Source of the DNA: Chalciporus piperatus
Lineage: Eukaryota; Basidiomycota; Agaricomycetes; Boletales; Boletaceae
Reading direction: 5' to 3'
DNA: 64,000 nt
NCBI GenBank assembly: GCA_038093975.1
Contig: JBBPTG010000023.1
Span: forward strand, 62,001 to 126,000
Under the pieces are notes generated by a model, which saw only the letters and a program-made list of their open reading frames with translations, was not told the origin of the DNA and did not search any database. Position 1 is the stretch's first letter; every line of letters starts with the position of its first letter. This document shows positions 12,401-24,038 of this stretch, in pieces. Both the position numbers and the translations under genes were made by a program.

Positions 12401-14236
12401 AACCGACGGGAGGCACGGCGACAGTTTACGGAGGACCTCAACAAGAACCTGGATCAGTTGGAGCGGGACGTCTCCAAACTGAAGGCTGAGAGAGACGTTA
12501 CCCTGGCAGAGGTCGAGGAGCTGTGTTCTTCAAAGAGGTAAGGTCCTACGCCATCGGAACCATCCGCACAGCACGCTCAACGAATATAAAGCGCTCCTAA
12601 CAATGCGACCTCGGGGGAGGTCTCTCCTGCGCAGTTGAGCCGCTCGTTGACGATGCGCTTGGACAACATCAAGAAACAATACCAGCATGATCTCATACCC
12701 CTCACTCGGCAACGCGATACCCTCATTCGGGAGATTGCCGAGCTCAAGGCGACTCGCGAGCAGCTTTTGGAGGAGACGACGGTGCTTAACGCGAGGAACG
12801 AGGAGCTTGCCCAACTTAGTGGTCAATATGCGAGACGGATGGAAACTGGGACTGAGACACCGACATTGGAATTGTCTCCTGCAAGGGACGAACATACGAT
12901 ACACGACCTACACGAAAAGAAGAGCGTCTCTTTCGATCGGAGTCGGCCGACATTGGACATGCCACGACTGGTACAGCCGTCGACGAGCACTGGTTCGACG
13001 AGTACATCCACATTGGTCGATGATCGCGAGATCAAAGTCATTCGAGTACCGAAACCCGATTTCACAGATACCGCGTCGACGCATAAACATGGTATATTCA
13101 AATGGCCGGGGTATCGGAGGGACCAGACGACGAAAGGGAAGAGTAGTATGGAGCATCATTTCCAACCGGCGAGTGCTATTCGGTTTACGCGTTGTGATCA
13201 TTGTGGAGAGAAGCTGTGGGGTGGATCGCATTTCCGTTGCACGAGTGAGTTGTTTCTCGTGTGTGTGTGTTTGGTATCATTGGGATGGCTCATCTGGTTT
13301 TTTTTAGCGTGTCATATCAACGTCCATTCGAGATGTGTGCAACACGTCAATTTGGCATGTTCACAGCACCGGGGGGACGTGAATGGGATCATGCAACCTC
13401 GTACGTTTGGTGACAATGAAAATGTGCGAACCTTGGCTCATTCTCTTGACAGCCCCGTCGATCTTTGGCCGTGACTTGGTTGAGCAAGTGAGGTCCGACC
13501 TGAGATGGGGTGATCGCAAGGTTCCTGTCATTGTTGAAAAGTGTATTGAAGCAGTCGAGACGCTGGGTTGGTGTCTGTTCTGATCATGCGGTCACCCCTT
13601 TCCTGACATTCCCACAGCGCTTGACTTTGAGGGAATATACCGCAAGACAGGTGGCGCGGGTCAAACGAAGGTCATCTCTCAGCTGTTTGAACGAGGAGAT
13701 TATGCAGCCTTCGACCTCATGGATACGGAACGATTCAATGACATTTGCTCAGTGACGTCCGTGTTGAAGACGTACTTCCGTTCGCTTCCGGTTCCCTTGT
13801 TGACCTTTGATCTGCACGAAGAGTTCATCGCAGCAGCTGGGCTGAAGGATCCAGCAGTCAAAACGGAACGTCTCCAAGAGCTCGTTGACCGCCTTCCAAG
13901 CGAACACTATCATACCCTCCGATTCCTCGTACTCCACCTTCATCGGTAAGCGTTTATTCGATGTTTGACAGCTTGGTCCACTGTGACTTACGATGGTATC
14001 GGTATCCAGCGTGCAAGAGCACAGCGACGCAAATTTGATGAACGCGCGAAACCTTGGTGTTGTCTTTGGACGTAAGTCGGCTCTATCCCACCTGTCCGTG
14101 TCTATCACCGCTAACTGACCCATCTATCCTAGCAACACTGATGTGGTCGAGAGACCCGGGATCGGAGTTCAGCGACATGGCAGGCAAAGCCCTCATGGTC
14201 GAATGGCTCGTCGACCACGCCACCTCGATCTTCTGA
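9474..14236 (+). CDS. LIM-C1-RhoGAP Rho-type GTPase-activating protein (Rga1/Rga2-like)
   Basis: Ten exons: 9474-9586, 9684-10086, 10143-12185, 12245-12537, 12592-13244, 13308-13400, 13453-13566, 13618-13945, 14010-14071, 14133-14236; 1401 residues with all phases consistent. Two LIM zinc-binding domains lie at about residues 19-125 (CPGCK, HVDCFKCAKC, CNVCHQP, HAHCFKCKVC). A long Ser/Pro-rich region follows, then a coiled segment at about 700-960. A C1 domain lies near 1135-1185 (FTRCDHCGEKLWGGSHFRC). The RhoGAP domain occupies about 1200-1400, with the arginine finger in LDFEGIYRKTG and the conserved ARNLGVVFGPTLM. By family it stimulates GTP hydrolysis on Rho or Cdc42 and controls polarity and wall growth. 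Introns 2 and 4 appear to end in AAG. Confidence 0.9.
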
Positions 14237-14911
14237 CACCCCATCCACTTCCTATTCCATACCTTATCTGTTTCAAAAGCTTGATTGATCAACTCTCTTT
14301 TTTTTTATCGTATTGTATTCCCATATTTCCAAAGGGTTCGTTCGATGCGGTTGTCTTTCCTTTTTCCTTTTTTTTATTTATTTCTGTGGCTGTATGACGC
14401 TTGTTTTTACTAAATTATTCCATCTCTCGCCTTCCCAATTGTATGGGTTTTCTTCTTTCCTTGGAGATTGGCGAGACGCATGTCCCGCGCGTTGTGTCGA
14501 ATCCATTTACATCATTTGTCGATGGGCGTCCCCATTCATCTTCGAATTCCTACCCGTTTCCGCACGGTTTACAACCCTTTTTTTCGATCCCTCCCACTCC
14601 GTGTTCTCGACATCATCCATCACTGTCTTTATAGTGTTTGCTAGCATTCATTGTCATGGATACCCATTCGATACCAAAGTTGGCCGTAGTTGGGGGATGT
14701 AGAAGTATATAAATCGGGAATACATACTACCCCTTCCAAGAGACGAGAAAGACAAAACACGACTGTAGTGATTCGGAGAGCCAAACGATATCTAGGATGC
14801 TGCGCATGTGGTAAGTACAAGATGGGGGGTCGTTAGTCTAGGATAGGGAAATCCAAGGAAGACGTTATCATGAACAAAGACGGCGAAGAGTTGGGGTAAG
14901 AGGTTGATCAA
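14237..14911. other. Intergenic between convergent genes
   Basis: About 675 bases between the RhoGAP stop and the BTB-gene stop. The left part is T-rich and fits a 3' UTR. No gene or structured RNA is evident. Confidence 0.5.
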
Positions 14912-16893
14912 TCAGGGGAATTCGCGAGAGCGGCGGGGACGAGGTGTGGGCTTGTCGGGCTTGAGAGCGCAGTAGAGGAAATGCCGACGTGGACCAGGGG
15001 CAACTGCAGCGACACCACGAGCTCCCAGCGGAGGTAGTACGGCGGCATCGCTCCGGATCCCGAGAGAGAACATCCGGTCGAACACTAGCAATCACAAGGG
15101 TAGGCGGACGCGCAAACGAACGGGGAGGGAAATGGGGCCACTTACGGGTCGCAGTGAATGCTTTCGCTGTCGTCTGACACGCGAGATGGGTGAGGGAGAG
15201 CGGGGGACTGATGCCTTCAAGATTTCGGAGGTAACGGTAGACCATCGAGGGTTGACATGGACCTAGTAAGAGGGATTGCCACGTCAGCACGATCAGATGG
15301 CAGTCGCGGACGAGTGCTGACCGAATCGGAAGACGGCGTTGTAGGCTTGCCTCCATTTCTCTTCGAGCAGACGGGCACAGCTTGCTGGGTCGGGACAGGT
15401 CGAGCACTATTGGGAATAAGGTGGTATGTCAGCTAGATGTGTGGCTCTACCTGCAGCAACATACACATTGGTACTCCTTTGCCAAGGGTGTCAGACCGAG
15501 TTTGAGCACGCGTTCAAGGAACCAGTTGCGCCTTGTGAACTGCTCAGCAGTTGGGCAAGAGTGGAGACGAAACTACTCACCGTTTTTCAAGTTTCAAGAG
15601 CGTTTCTTGGCTGAGTGTGCTTAACTCATCCTCGGACCATCCACCGGGGTTGTCGAGCACGAAACGGCTCGCTTCACGGTAGAGCTCTTCTTCCTCGAAA
15701 AGCTCCGCGATGCGCATGGCTTTGATTGGCCTGCCAGCGGCGTGGGTGAGGAGGAAAGTGAGACATTCCTGTTGAAGGGCTGGCACACAGAGCTTGTGAG
15801 ATATGTTCATGAGGCCTTCCACGTTATTCCAGGCGATGCTGCATTGAAGGCTGTGAACATGAAGGTCAGGATACAAGCGTATATGCGACCATACGATCAA
15901 AGAAACATACTGTGGATACACGAATTTGAGGAAATCGTGGAAGGTGCTCGCCTTCTCTTCTTTGAGGACGATAACAGCGTCCTGATCGTGCGTCCGGCGG
16001 CGTCTCTTCACAGTGGCAAGGGTGTTGTGAGATCCCCGACGTTCGGGTGGGTCTACTGTCGTAGCTTTCCCCTTTTCATGTTTGGCATCTACGGAACCCT
16101 GAAGCTTGGCTAGGCTGGCTTCGCGGGGGTGTGCTCTGCGTTCGCTCGTCGCAGATTCTGGTTCTTCGGGTTCGCTCTCACTTGTATCGCTCCCGCTCGC
16201 GGGTGGGTTTTCGATCTCCACGGGAGACGAGCAGTCGGACGCAGTGTCACTGGCACCGTCCTGGGTGTCCTCTTCAGGGGTGAACGACATGGCGGTAGGT
16301 GTGCTAGGTCGCGTCCTGTTTCCCGGGATGGTGGGTGGCTGGGAGATTGTGATGACCGAGGACATTGATGGCGGACGGCCAGTCTCTAGCCAGCTGCCAC
16401 TGAGAGCAGCCTCGAAGAATGGGGATGCGAAGAATAAGACTTCCTTGTGGGCCCTGTTATGGAGGCAATTAGCGCCAGTTCCCCAAGTGGTGCCACTAGT
16501 GGAGACCTACCAGAACGTTGCGCTCTCGACGACGAGTTTGACAGTCCCAGGAAATCTCCCGCTGCGAGTGAATGTTTCGTCGATCTCTATAACTCGATCT
16601 GATTCATATAGGTTCGATTCGGTGACGAGTTCGTCCGTATCACATTCCTCGAGTAGCCAAGGTGGAGAGCCCGAGGAACGGAATATGCCTGATGCAGCTG
16701 CATGGGTCTCTGTGGGTGAGCTGAGCGACGCGGAAGGATTATTATGTCGAGAATTACGGGCGATGAGGATGTGGGATGGGTTGGTGCTCATCATGCTGGC
16801 AGACGAGTCGAGGATGGAGTGGCTTGGAGTGGCCATCACAGCACTTTGTCGCTTGAACCTTTCTTTGTTTACGCCATCTCGACCACTTGCCAT
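14912..16893 (-). CDS. BTB/POZ domain protein
   Basis: Seven exons on the minus strand: 16511-16893, 15911-16453, 15581-15850, 15465-15531, 15322-15406, 15146-15262, 14912-15084; 545 residues. The BTB core begins near residue 115 (VVESATFW joined to AHKEVLFFASPFFEAALSG). It is interrupted by a roughly 130-residue acidic Ser/Glu/Pro insert, then resumes (FHDFLKFVYPH, AWNNVEGLMNISHKLCVPAL) with the BACK-like helices after it. Such proteins usually act as dimerising adaptors, often for Cullin-3 ligases; the substrate is unknown. The start is the first in-frame ATG at 16893; ATG 16836 is an alternative. The intron at 15532-15580 ends in AAG. A long antisense frame covers the same region and is treated as a shadow. 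Confidence 0.8.
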
Positions 16894-17255
16894 TTCATGC
16901 AAACCTCTGCTGGCCACGATTGGGTCGATCCAACCTGCACATCTACCGTCAAGAAATCATCAGCCAACTGCCTTCTTGGCTTCGGAGCCGACGCAGATTC
17001 TCGATTGGCGCTCAGGCGGAAGCCTTAGCCTTCGTCACAACGTCAATATTGTCAATGACCGAGCGCGTCAACAGTTCGGGCACCAATCTACCGGGTCATA
17101 GCTCCCCGTCTTGATTCAAAGCTCATTGACCCAGCGATTCACACCGCCGTCATTTCTCTAAGTCACCTTCGATATGTACATCCATCATGCTCTAAGATTG
17201 CAGCGGATTAAGATGTTATGCTTTGATATTTAACAAGAGAAAGTCTTTGTCGGCC
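16894..17255. other. Intergenic upstream of the BTB gene
   Basis: About 360 bases between the BTB-gene start and the tRNA gene, probably the BTB promoter and 5' UTR. Nothing else is recognised. Confidence 0.4.
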
Positions 17256-17334
17256 GGTCTTGTAGTGTAGCGGTTATCACTTGGGATTCTGATAATATCT
17301 TCCCAAGACCCAGGTTCGATTCCTGGCAAGACCT
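17256..17334 (+). tRNA. tRNA-Gln (anticodon CTG) with a 7-nt intron
   Basis: The acceptor stem pairs GGTCTTG with CAAGACC. The D arm (GTGT...TCAC), the anticodon stem TGGGA/TCCCA and the T arm CCAGG/CCTGG with loop TTCGATT are all present. The loop reads TT-CTG-A, then TAATATC, then T, placing a 7-nt intron at the canonical 37/38 position. The mature molecule would be 72 nt, normal for tRNA-Gln. A T5 run about 5 nt downstream (17339-17343) can serve as the Pol III terminator. Confidence 0.92.
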
Positions 17335-17430
17335 TACCTTTTTACCTTTTTGAACACCCGGTCACGTGGTACTACATTGAAGTTAGGGTTGTATACAGTA
17401 CACTGTGTCCTTCGCTCCCTGACCACCGCC

Positions 17431-19106
17431 ATGTCATGGAAAGCGACGTTTGAGACAGGCGTCGCCTGCTTCAGGCGCGGTGACTTGCAGGAAGCCCTCG
17501 ATCACATGAATCAGGTAAGAGATACAGTTTACAGTACACGGTCTCTTATCCAATTCGCGAACAGGCAGCTGAACTCCAAAGCGAGAACTTTACCATCTAC
17601 GATTCGCGTGCAGCAGTGTACGAGAAGCTTGGCAATCTCAAAGCTGCTCTGCTCGACTCTAAACGCGTCATCGATCTTGCACCCAATCGGTGGCAGGGTT
17701 ACGCGCGTTCAGCGCGTCTCTTCAATGCACTCAAGAAGCATGGCGCTGCCATCAAAATGGCTGACCATGCATTGAGCCATCTCCGTGGGGATGAAGTACA
17801 ACGCCGCACTCAGCTGACGGAACTCCGAGAACAGGCGGTCATTGCTCAGGCAGCTACTGAAAAACAACATTCATATCTCCTGGGTAAATTGCCTGTGGAG
17901 ACTCTTGTCGAGATATTCAACGCGTTAATCAACGAAGACCACACTTGGGCTGTCAGGCTGTCCCACGTCTGCGGACACTGGCGCCGTATCCTTATTAATA
18001 CCCCCTCTGCGTGGCGTACGCTGGTGCTATCCAACAAGCACCCTTTGCGAAAAGCAAAGTTGTGGATGGAACGCACCCGAGGTCGCATCACGAAGCTCTC
18101 TTTCTCTGTGTCGTCATCTCTGGACGAGGTCGACGTCCTTTCCCAGCTCAAAGGCCTCTCGTGGAACGATCTGTCGAGCGTTCATATTTCTGGTAAACTC
18201 TTTGCCAAGCTTCATCAAATGCTATCCGATATCTCCCTTCCACATGCATTCTCAAACCTTGGAGAGCTCTCCTTGCATGACCTCGACGATCCTGATCAAC
18301 TAATGTGTTTTCTCTCCGGCCCCAAATGGAAACTCAAATCGCTCTACATTGGAAGGTCCTTGGGGATGAAGGATGAGTGGAGGCAGCGTATCAATCAGCT
18401 CACAGAGTTACACCTCTGCGGTCCCATCATGACTCCTTTCTGCCTGCTTCTCAGAGCTAATCCATCACTCGAGAGGCTTGTCTTGGATTGTCCAACGGTG
18501 CATCCTCTCGAGGAAGGAGATCTCGACACGCCCGTGGTCATGAACAGCCTCAAGAGTGTCGCGTACAGAAATGTCCCCCTTCCACCCTGGGTTCTAGCCA
18601 ATATCGTTGCCCCTTCGATGGCGAGCCTTTCGCTGCATTCCATTCCAATCGGAGCGGATACTACCATCCTCCAACTCGCACCACGGCCCTCTCTCGTAGA
18701 GCTCCGGATCTGCTCCTGCACCCTCGATCGATCCACCCTAACAACCGTCCTCCCCGACATCCCCAACCTCGAGACGCTACAGATAAATTCTGTCGACCAG
18801 GTCGTCAACCACGTTCTCGAGTTTCTCACTCTGAAAAACCTACCCCTACCATGCCCCGCACTCAAACATGTGGATCTCTCCGGTTGCTCCGACCTTTCCA
18901 CTTCCAATGTCTACGCCTTCGTCAAGAGTCGCTTGCAACATGGACCTGGGGCTGACGGCTCGGCGGGAAACTGCGCCGTTATCGAATCACTCACGGTGGA
19001 TGGGTGTCCAAAGATCGAACCGGACATGCTTCCTTGGTTCAGGTCGAAAGTCGCTCGTTTCAGTTGTGTATACATGACGAAAAAGGACTTGAAACGCAGA
19101 CGGTAG
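17431..19106 (+). CDS. TPR/F-box/LRR protein, Dia2/Pof3-like SCF adaptor
   Basis: Two exons, 17431-17514 and 17565-19106, give 541 residues. The order is N-terminal TPR-like helices (about residues 1-110, with FETGVACFRRGDLQEALDHM and AAVYEKLGNLKAALLDSKRV), an F-box (about 145-195, LLGKLPVETLVEIFNAL to HVCGHWRRILINTPSAW), then leucine-rich repeats to the end (PALKHVDLSGCSDLS). TPR-F-box-LRR in this order is the architecture of yeast Dia2 and fission-yeast Pof3, SCF subunits that ride with the replisome and protect genome stability. Membership in that group is inferred from architecture. The start at 17431 follows GCC and begins directly at the TPR region. The tRNA-Gln gene ends 96 bp upstream, so the promoter must be very short or overlap it. 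Confidence 0.82.
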
Positions 19107-19622
19107 TTGGGGTGGCTGCAATTAATCAGATCTGGGTTCCGGGAATACCACGTCGTACAGTCTAAACTACCCGTTGCAAGCGATGGTTGCGCAGGAGCTG
19201 TAGCGTGGGTGTGTACTACGTGATTTTAGTGGAGTAAAAGCATATGACCCGTGCAATTCCTCCGTCGCTGTCAGTGTCAATGGAGCTGTTGGTGATCGCC
19301 ATGCCATGTCCCCGTCGGTCTTCACATGCGTACGACAGGACCTGGTTGGCTGCTGTCGCATCGGCTGCAGTGGGATACGAAACTCGACGCTGAGGATTTC
19401 GCAATGAATTGTGCGGAAAGCCTGACGCAGAGACCTCAGGCTGATGACCAAGATGTGCGACGGGAGTGGCTTGGAGTCATCGCGACGCACGACGATATAA
19501 ACATGCTTCGTCGAGCCACCTAAAGCGTCACCCATGGCAAAAGCCCATCCTGTAGCGCAAAAAAGAAAAGGCTCGCGCCCATCGGTCGCACCAAACGGAG
19601 TCGTTTCAAAATTCAGGTTTCA
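19107..19622. other. Intergenic between convergent genes
   Basis: About 515 bases between two stop codons, presumably 3' UTRs. Short frames occur on both strands, with no domain or splice logic. Confidence 0.45.
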
Positions 19623-21275
19623 TCAACCACCCCTCTTGGTCCCTGCCAAGTCGTTCATCGCTTTTTGTACCTCGAGCCTCTCCATGACGGCACGGTGTAA
19701 GCTTGACTTGTTTTTGTTTTTCCCTTTGGGGAGCGTAGCGACGGGTTCGTCGGGAACGAGAGGGGTGGTTGGGGTTGGGGGAGCGGTGCCGTGGTCGAGG
19801 GGTGCGTCTTTCGTGGTGAGGTGCGAAGGAACGATAATGGGAGTTTGACGAGGGGGAGGAGGCCACTAAGAGCGCGCTGTCAGCGATTTAGGAGATAAAT
19901 CGATGTATTTACTTACACCACGGTTAGGTTGGTTGAAGTGTAGCGCTGCCCAAGGCGGATACTCCTTTTCTAGTTGTATGATATGGTCTTCTAGAAACTG
20001 TAGACGGGCCAGCAATGTACGCGGTGGTGCAGGAACTGTTTGTCGGTTCATCAAGCGAAGCTGCTTGAGCGAGGGAAATGACCTTACCATAACGTACTCC
20101 AACATGAGATTCAATGTTCATCAACCTCTCGTCTATCGCAGGTTGGAGCCCGCTGGGCGTATCGTCAGTAAGAGGGACGAGCTTCTCCTTTGCTTGTCCA
20201 TCCTTCCCGTCTGCACCCTTCACGGTCCTCCTCAAGGGCCCATCCTCGTTCTTCGCGATGTCGTATTTCATGTGGGAATCCCTGTCCAGGGGTTTTGCAT
20301 CCGTTCTTGCGCAAGATGGGATAGGCTCAGTGCTTTCTGGGTCGATGTTCAGTCGCCGACGCTTTTGTGCTATCGACTCGAGAAACTCGGCGCGATTCGA
20401 CGCGTCGTTCTTCGCGCGGTTCTGTGCGAGGAACTGAGATATCGATTTCGTGATCTTCGGACGTGTTTTAGAGTATGACGCTAGCAAGAAAGGGATTAGG
20501 CTTACACTAGACTGGGACTGGGGCGCTGCGCCAGTACTCAGGTGAACGTAATCCAGCTTTCGTTCTTCAAGCGGCCTCTCCTTCGGCTCCTCCCCTTCCT
20601 TAAACTTGCCTAGCGTCTAACCCACGAAACGAGAATGAAATCCCAAGCTTCCGTTCAGAAAAAGACTATGCATTTGCGTACCATGAGATCCCGAACCAAA
20701 TCACCAATCGCCCCAGGTACACTCTTCCTCTCCCAATCCGCATTCAAGACGACCATATCGTCCTCAAACCCTCTCAACGCCTGCGTCAAACCCACCTTTT
20801 TCAAAAACGCGCGTATGACTTCGTCCCAGTGTCGATACACGGGCTCTGGTGTCGGCGTGCGTAGTTTCGGCGGAGGTTTACGCTGTCGTGCACTAGGTTG
20901 AGGTTGGTACTGCGCGTACTGCGCGTACGGAATCTGTGTGTATGGAGATTGTTGGTAGGGAGAGTTCCCGGAGGTGGCGTATGGGTAGCCAGAGAGTTGC
21001 CAAGCGTTCTGCCATGTCCCGGGTGGATAACCCATGTAGTACGCTTGGGCTGCATTTTGTTGGCTTTGGGACTGCGTTTGGGATTGTCCGGTTTGTTGGG
21101 CGAGATGGGATTGAGTGTATTGGGCGGTTTGTTGGGTAGGCTGCGAGGGGCCGGCTTGGGCGTTCGGTTGGACGGAAGCATAATATTGCTGTTGGGGTGC
21201 TGCTTCAGACGTGTTGGATGGCGTAGCGGATACCTGCTTGGGGCCTGCTTGGGACGGTGGTGGTCCGCTTGTCAT
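19623..21275 (-). CDS. MBIP-like protein (MAP3K12-binding inhibitory protein family)
   Basis: Exons on the minus strand are 20682-21275, 20088-20616, 19917-20035 and 19623-19865; 494 residues. The first third is Gln/Ser/Tyr/Pro-rich and low complexity. A small folded segment follows (YRHWDEVIRAFLKKVGLTQA). The C-terminal half contains DERLMNIESHVGVRYVPAPP and LLARLQFLEDHIIQLEKEYP followed by WPPPRQTPIIVP. The paired signature of a 'nIE.H' segment and a 'RL..LE..I..LE' helix is what suggests MBIP, a subunit of the ATAC histone-acetyltransferase complex in animals. Its role in fungi is unclear. A possible extra intron with an AAG end inside exon 2 (51 nt, in frame) cannot be resolved. The assignment is moderate. 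Confidence 0.62.
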
Positions 21276-21446
21276 TTTCTTGCTGAGTGTGACCCTTCTC
21301 CGAAGTCGTAGCCTGGTCCGTTGATGGAGGTTATTCCAAACAAGGATACAGTGCCTTGATTAACCCCAAGTCAGTCCAACTGTAGTCGCCAAGACCATTA
21401 CATGTTAGAAGGATATGTAGTCAATCAACAAACGGGTATACGCAGG

Positions 21447-23352
21447 TCAGACCTCAGCCAGAATATGCACTAGGATATCCTTTACCGTCTCTCTCTCCCA
21501 CTCAACCACTTCCTCGCCTCGAGACTCGTCTCCAGGGGTGCCTATAGCCCCACAAATTGCGCTACTCAACACCTCATCGTACGGCGAGTCCCGAATCCGA
21601 ACTCGATGTGATACCACCCTCGGGAAGATCCTCGCTATATCCGCTTCCGACACATCCAATTCAACAAGTTCCTCGGGTTGACTCTGATTCGCGAAACTGC
21701 GATGAGCGCTCGAAGTCGTCGAGGGTTCGTACGGCTCTAGAATGTCAAAGGTTTCCACGAGTACGTTGGAGGAGACGCTTCCTATGCTGGGATGTGAATG
21801 TGGGTAAGTGGAGGTGCTGTCTATATCGCTGGTCCGATGAGCTCGCTCCTTGATCAGCTCGGAGCCTGTGTGGTCTACTCCAAGCACACGAGTCGCACGT
21901 ACAAGAGCTTCTGCATCTTGACGCGCGCGTGCCGTAAGCATCATACCATCCAGTGGCCCATAATGCCGTGCAGCACTGAATAGATCAGCGAGATATATGT
22001 TGAGCGGGGGTCTTATGCGAAGCTGCGTCGCACAGAGCTGTTTGAGTCGATGAAGGAGAGCAGAGGGGATGAGCGGTGTCGCCAGAGGAGGGGGTGGTGG
22101 TGTCGGGGGGCCAGGTAAGGAACTCAGAGAATGCAACGTTGGGAAAGCCGCGGATGTGGCGGATGTAAGTGGTGACGAGAGCGCCGTAGACGCGGATGAA
22201 GGGGGCCGGTACTGGCGCATTGCCAACCGAATTTGTGGACTAAGGTTGACAGTCGAACTCATCGCGAATCTGTCGAGCTTTTAGAAAGACGACAATCAGT
22301 CAGTAATTATCCCCTCAAGTATCTCGGCAGAACGCACAAGGTTCTTGAGAATTGGTGGTCTTTCTCGTGGGTCCGACCGGCACACGTACACCACGAAGAA
22401 GTCATCGGGTAATTCAAGAGTCAAGCCTTCTTGATCATGTCCAAATAATCCTCCATCAGACATGATAATTTTTCGTTCCGAAAGAGTTCGCAAAACTGCT
22501 TTCTGTGCTGGAATACTGGCATGCTCAAGGGCCGAAACCACCACCGCAGAGGGCAACTTCAACGGGTCCCCACTCCAGTGCGATGCATGCCCAGGATGGG
22601 TCTTGACGCTGGGAGCTGGCGTCACTGCAGATGGAGTAGTTTGCACGCTTGTCGGAAGGATGCTAGGCCGCCGCGAGTAAGCTTCTGTGTTGCTGGCTGG
22701 TTTTAGATCGACCTCGACGCCGGCGGGTTCTTCTGAGTCAAACTGCGCACGTCTAAGCGTGCCAATGGATGGTTTTGACTCCGTCGGATAGGAGATTGAG
22801 CGGGAGAATGACGTTCGCCTGCTACGCGCTGGAGGTACGGCTGGCAACCTGCTTCCTGAATTGCTAGTGCGCGAGCTGGACATACGCCGGTGGCGATGTT
22901 TGTGCGAAGAGCCACTCAAGCCATCAGTTGGGGGTGTGATGGTCGACACAGAGAAGAATAGGGACCGGATAAACTCGGAAGGTGTTTGCTTTGCCGTGTC
23001 GGAATGACACCTTAACTTGTGAACATTATAGCCAAAGACTGTGCTAAGTGCCTGAATATGAAACATCAGTTTATGTTACGTGTCGAACATGGGAATTGCG
23101 TGCTCTTGGAAGGAGGCATGAGGCATGAATACGTACCAGTGAAGTTAGTTTGGAGACAAAGTTGACATCTTCGTCGCGCGTGCGTATTATTAAATTTCTG
23201 TCCCCAGAAATGATAGAGAGAAGTAAAACTTGAATTATCACTGGTTCCAAGGGAAGGCCGGGCGCACTTGAGCGGAGCTGGCTCAATAGAGATGGTAGGA
23301 AGAGCTGTGTACCAGGAAGGGGTAGGGCGTCGACATCAATTGGAGATGTCAT
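21447..23352 (-). CDS. Degenerate AAA+/Mg-chelatase-lid-like protein
   Basis: Exons on the minus strand are 23137-23352, 22338-23051 and 21447-22277; 586 residues with all phases consistent. The N-terminal region (VIIQVLLLSIISGDRNLIIR, then FGYNVHKLRC) and the C-terminal helical block (IYLADLFSAARHYGPLDGMM, LTARARQDAEALVRATRVLG) resemble the flanks and lid of a Mg-chelatase/MoxR-type AAA+ module. Between them lies a low-complexity Ser-rich stretch. No Walker A (GxxxxGKS/T) or clear Walker B is visible, so ATP hydrolysis is unlikely. The second intron ends in AAAAG. The family link is from pattern memory and is tentative; the gene model itself is well supported. Confidence 0.6.
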
Positions 23353-24038
23353 TCTGTAAGGAGCAAGGCATCAGTGTCCAAAGTCAGTTTCGTCTTGACA
23401 GGGCTAGGAAGCGGTGGGCGAGGAGCACCAACATTCGAGCAGCCAATCTACGGTAACGTAGAGCACAGCACTGTGTTTGATGGTAACTCGTGCATGGAGG
23501 CCACTGATTGACGCACACAAGTCCGGGACTTGCGGCGCGGAAGCGCGTGCAGTCAGTGCAAGACGGCCTTTAAGAACGTGGACTGGATGTTGTTGAGATG
23601 TCTACCTACCTCTTGATATCTTTGGCCGGCCCGATGATGAGTCGAGGCTACAAGTATAACTTGCAATTGAAAGTACTTACTGTAGAGAATGGACCCGAGT
23701 TTGACTGCCTGAGAAAGTTTGCTGGCAGTGGATCTACAGTATTAGATAAGATTAGTGGAACTAGCGGGGGGAAACAAAAATACGGGTTGATATGGAGACT
23801 TGCTCAACCGACCAGTTGTTGACCGCTCATATGTCTCGTTCGTGAGGGGTTGAACCTTTTATGAACCACAGCAGGTCAAGTTCTCGCTTCCCGTCCTCTC
23901 AGGCTATTTCTGACACGACATTACCTCGAGGCGGCACGGTCAGCGTCTCTCCTTCTTATTCTTCCGCCCCTCCGGACGTGGTCGTTCTCCCTCTCCCTTT
24001 CTCCATATTCCCCACTTAGCCCATCTCGCGCTGGATGA
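23353..24038. other. Intergenic, divergent promoter region
   Basis: About 690 bases between divergent genes. A 74-codon frame at 23598-23822 has no recognisable features. The stretch 23935-24030 is pyrimidine-rich, as is common in fungal promoters and 5' UTRs. Confidence 0.5.

Noticed and set aside
16106..17101. 331-codon open frame on the plus strand opposite the BTB gene
   Set aside because: It runs antisense to well-supported BTB exons and across their introns, and shows no domain or splice logic. It is best explained as a shadow of the codon bias on the coding strand.
20455..20510. Short GTAAGC...CTAG intron (25 nt) in the MBIP-like gene
   Set aside because: It is too short to splice. 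The frame stays open through it, so I kept it as exon; a 51-nt version ending in AAG remains possible.
23598..23822. 74-codon frame between divergent genes
   Set aside because: No domain, no convincing start context, and it lies in a probable promoter region.
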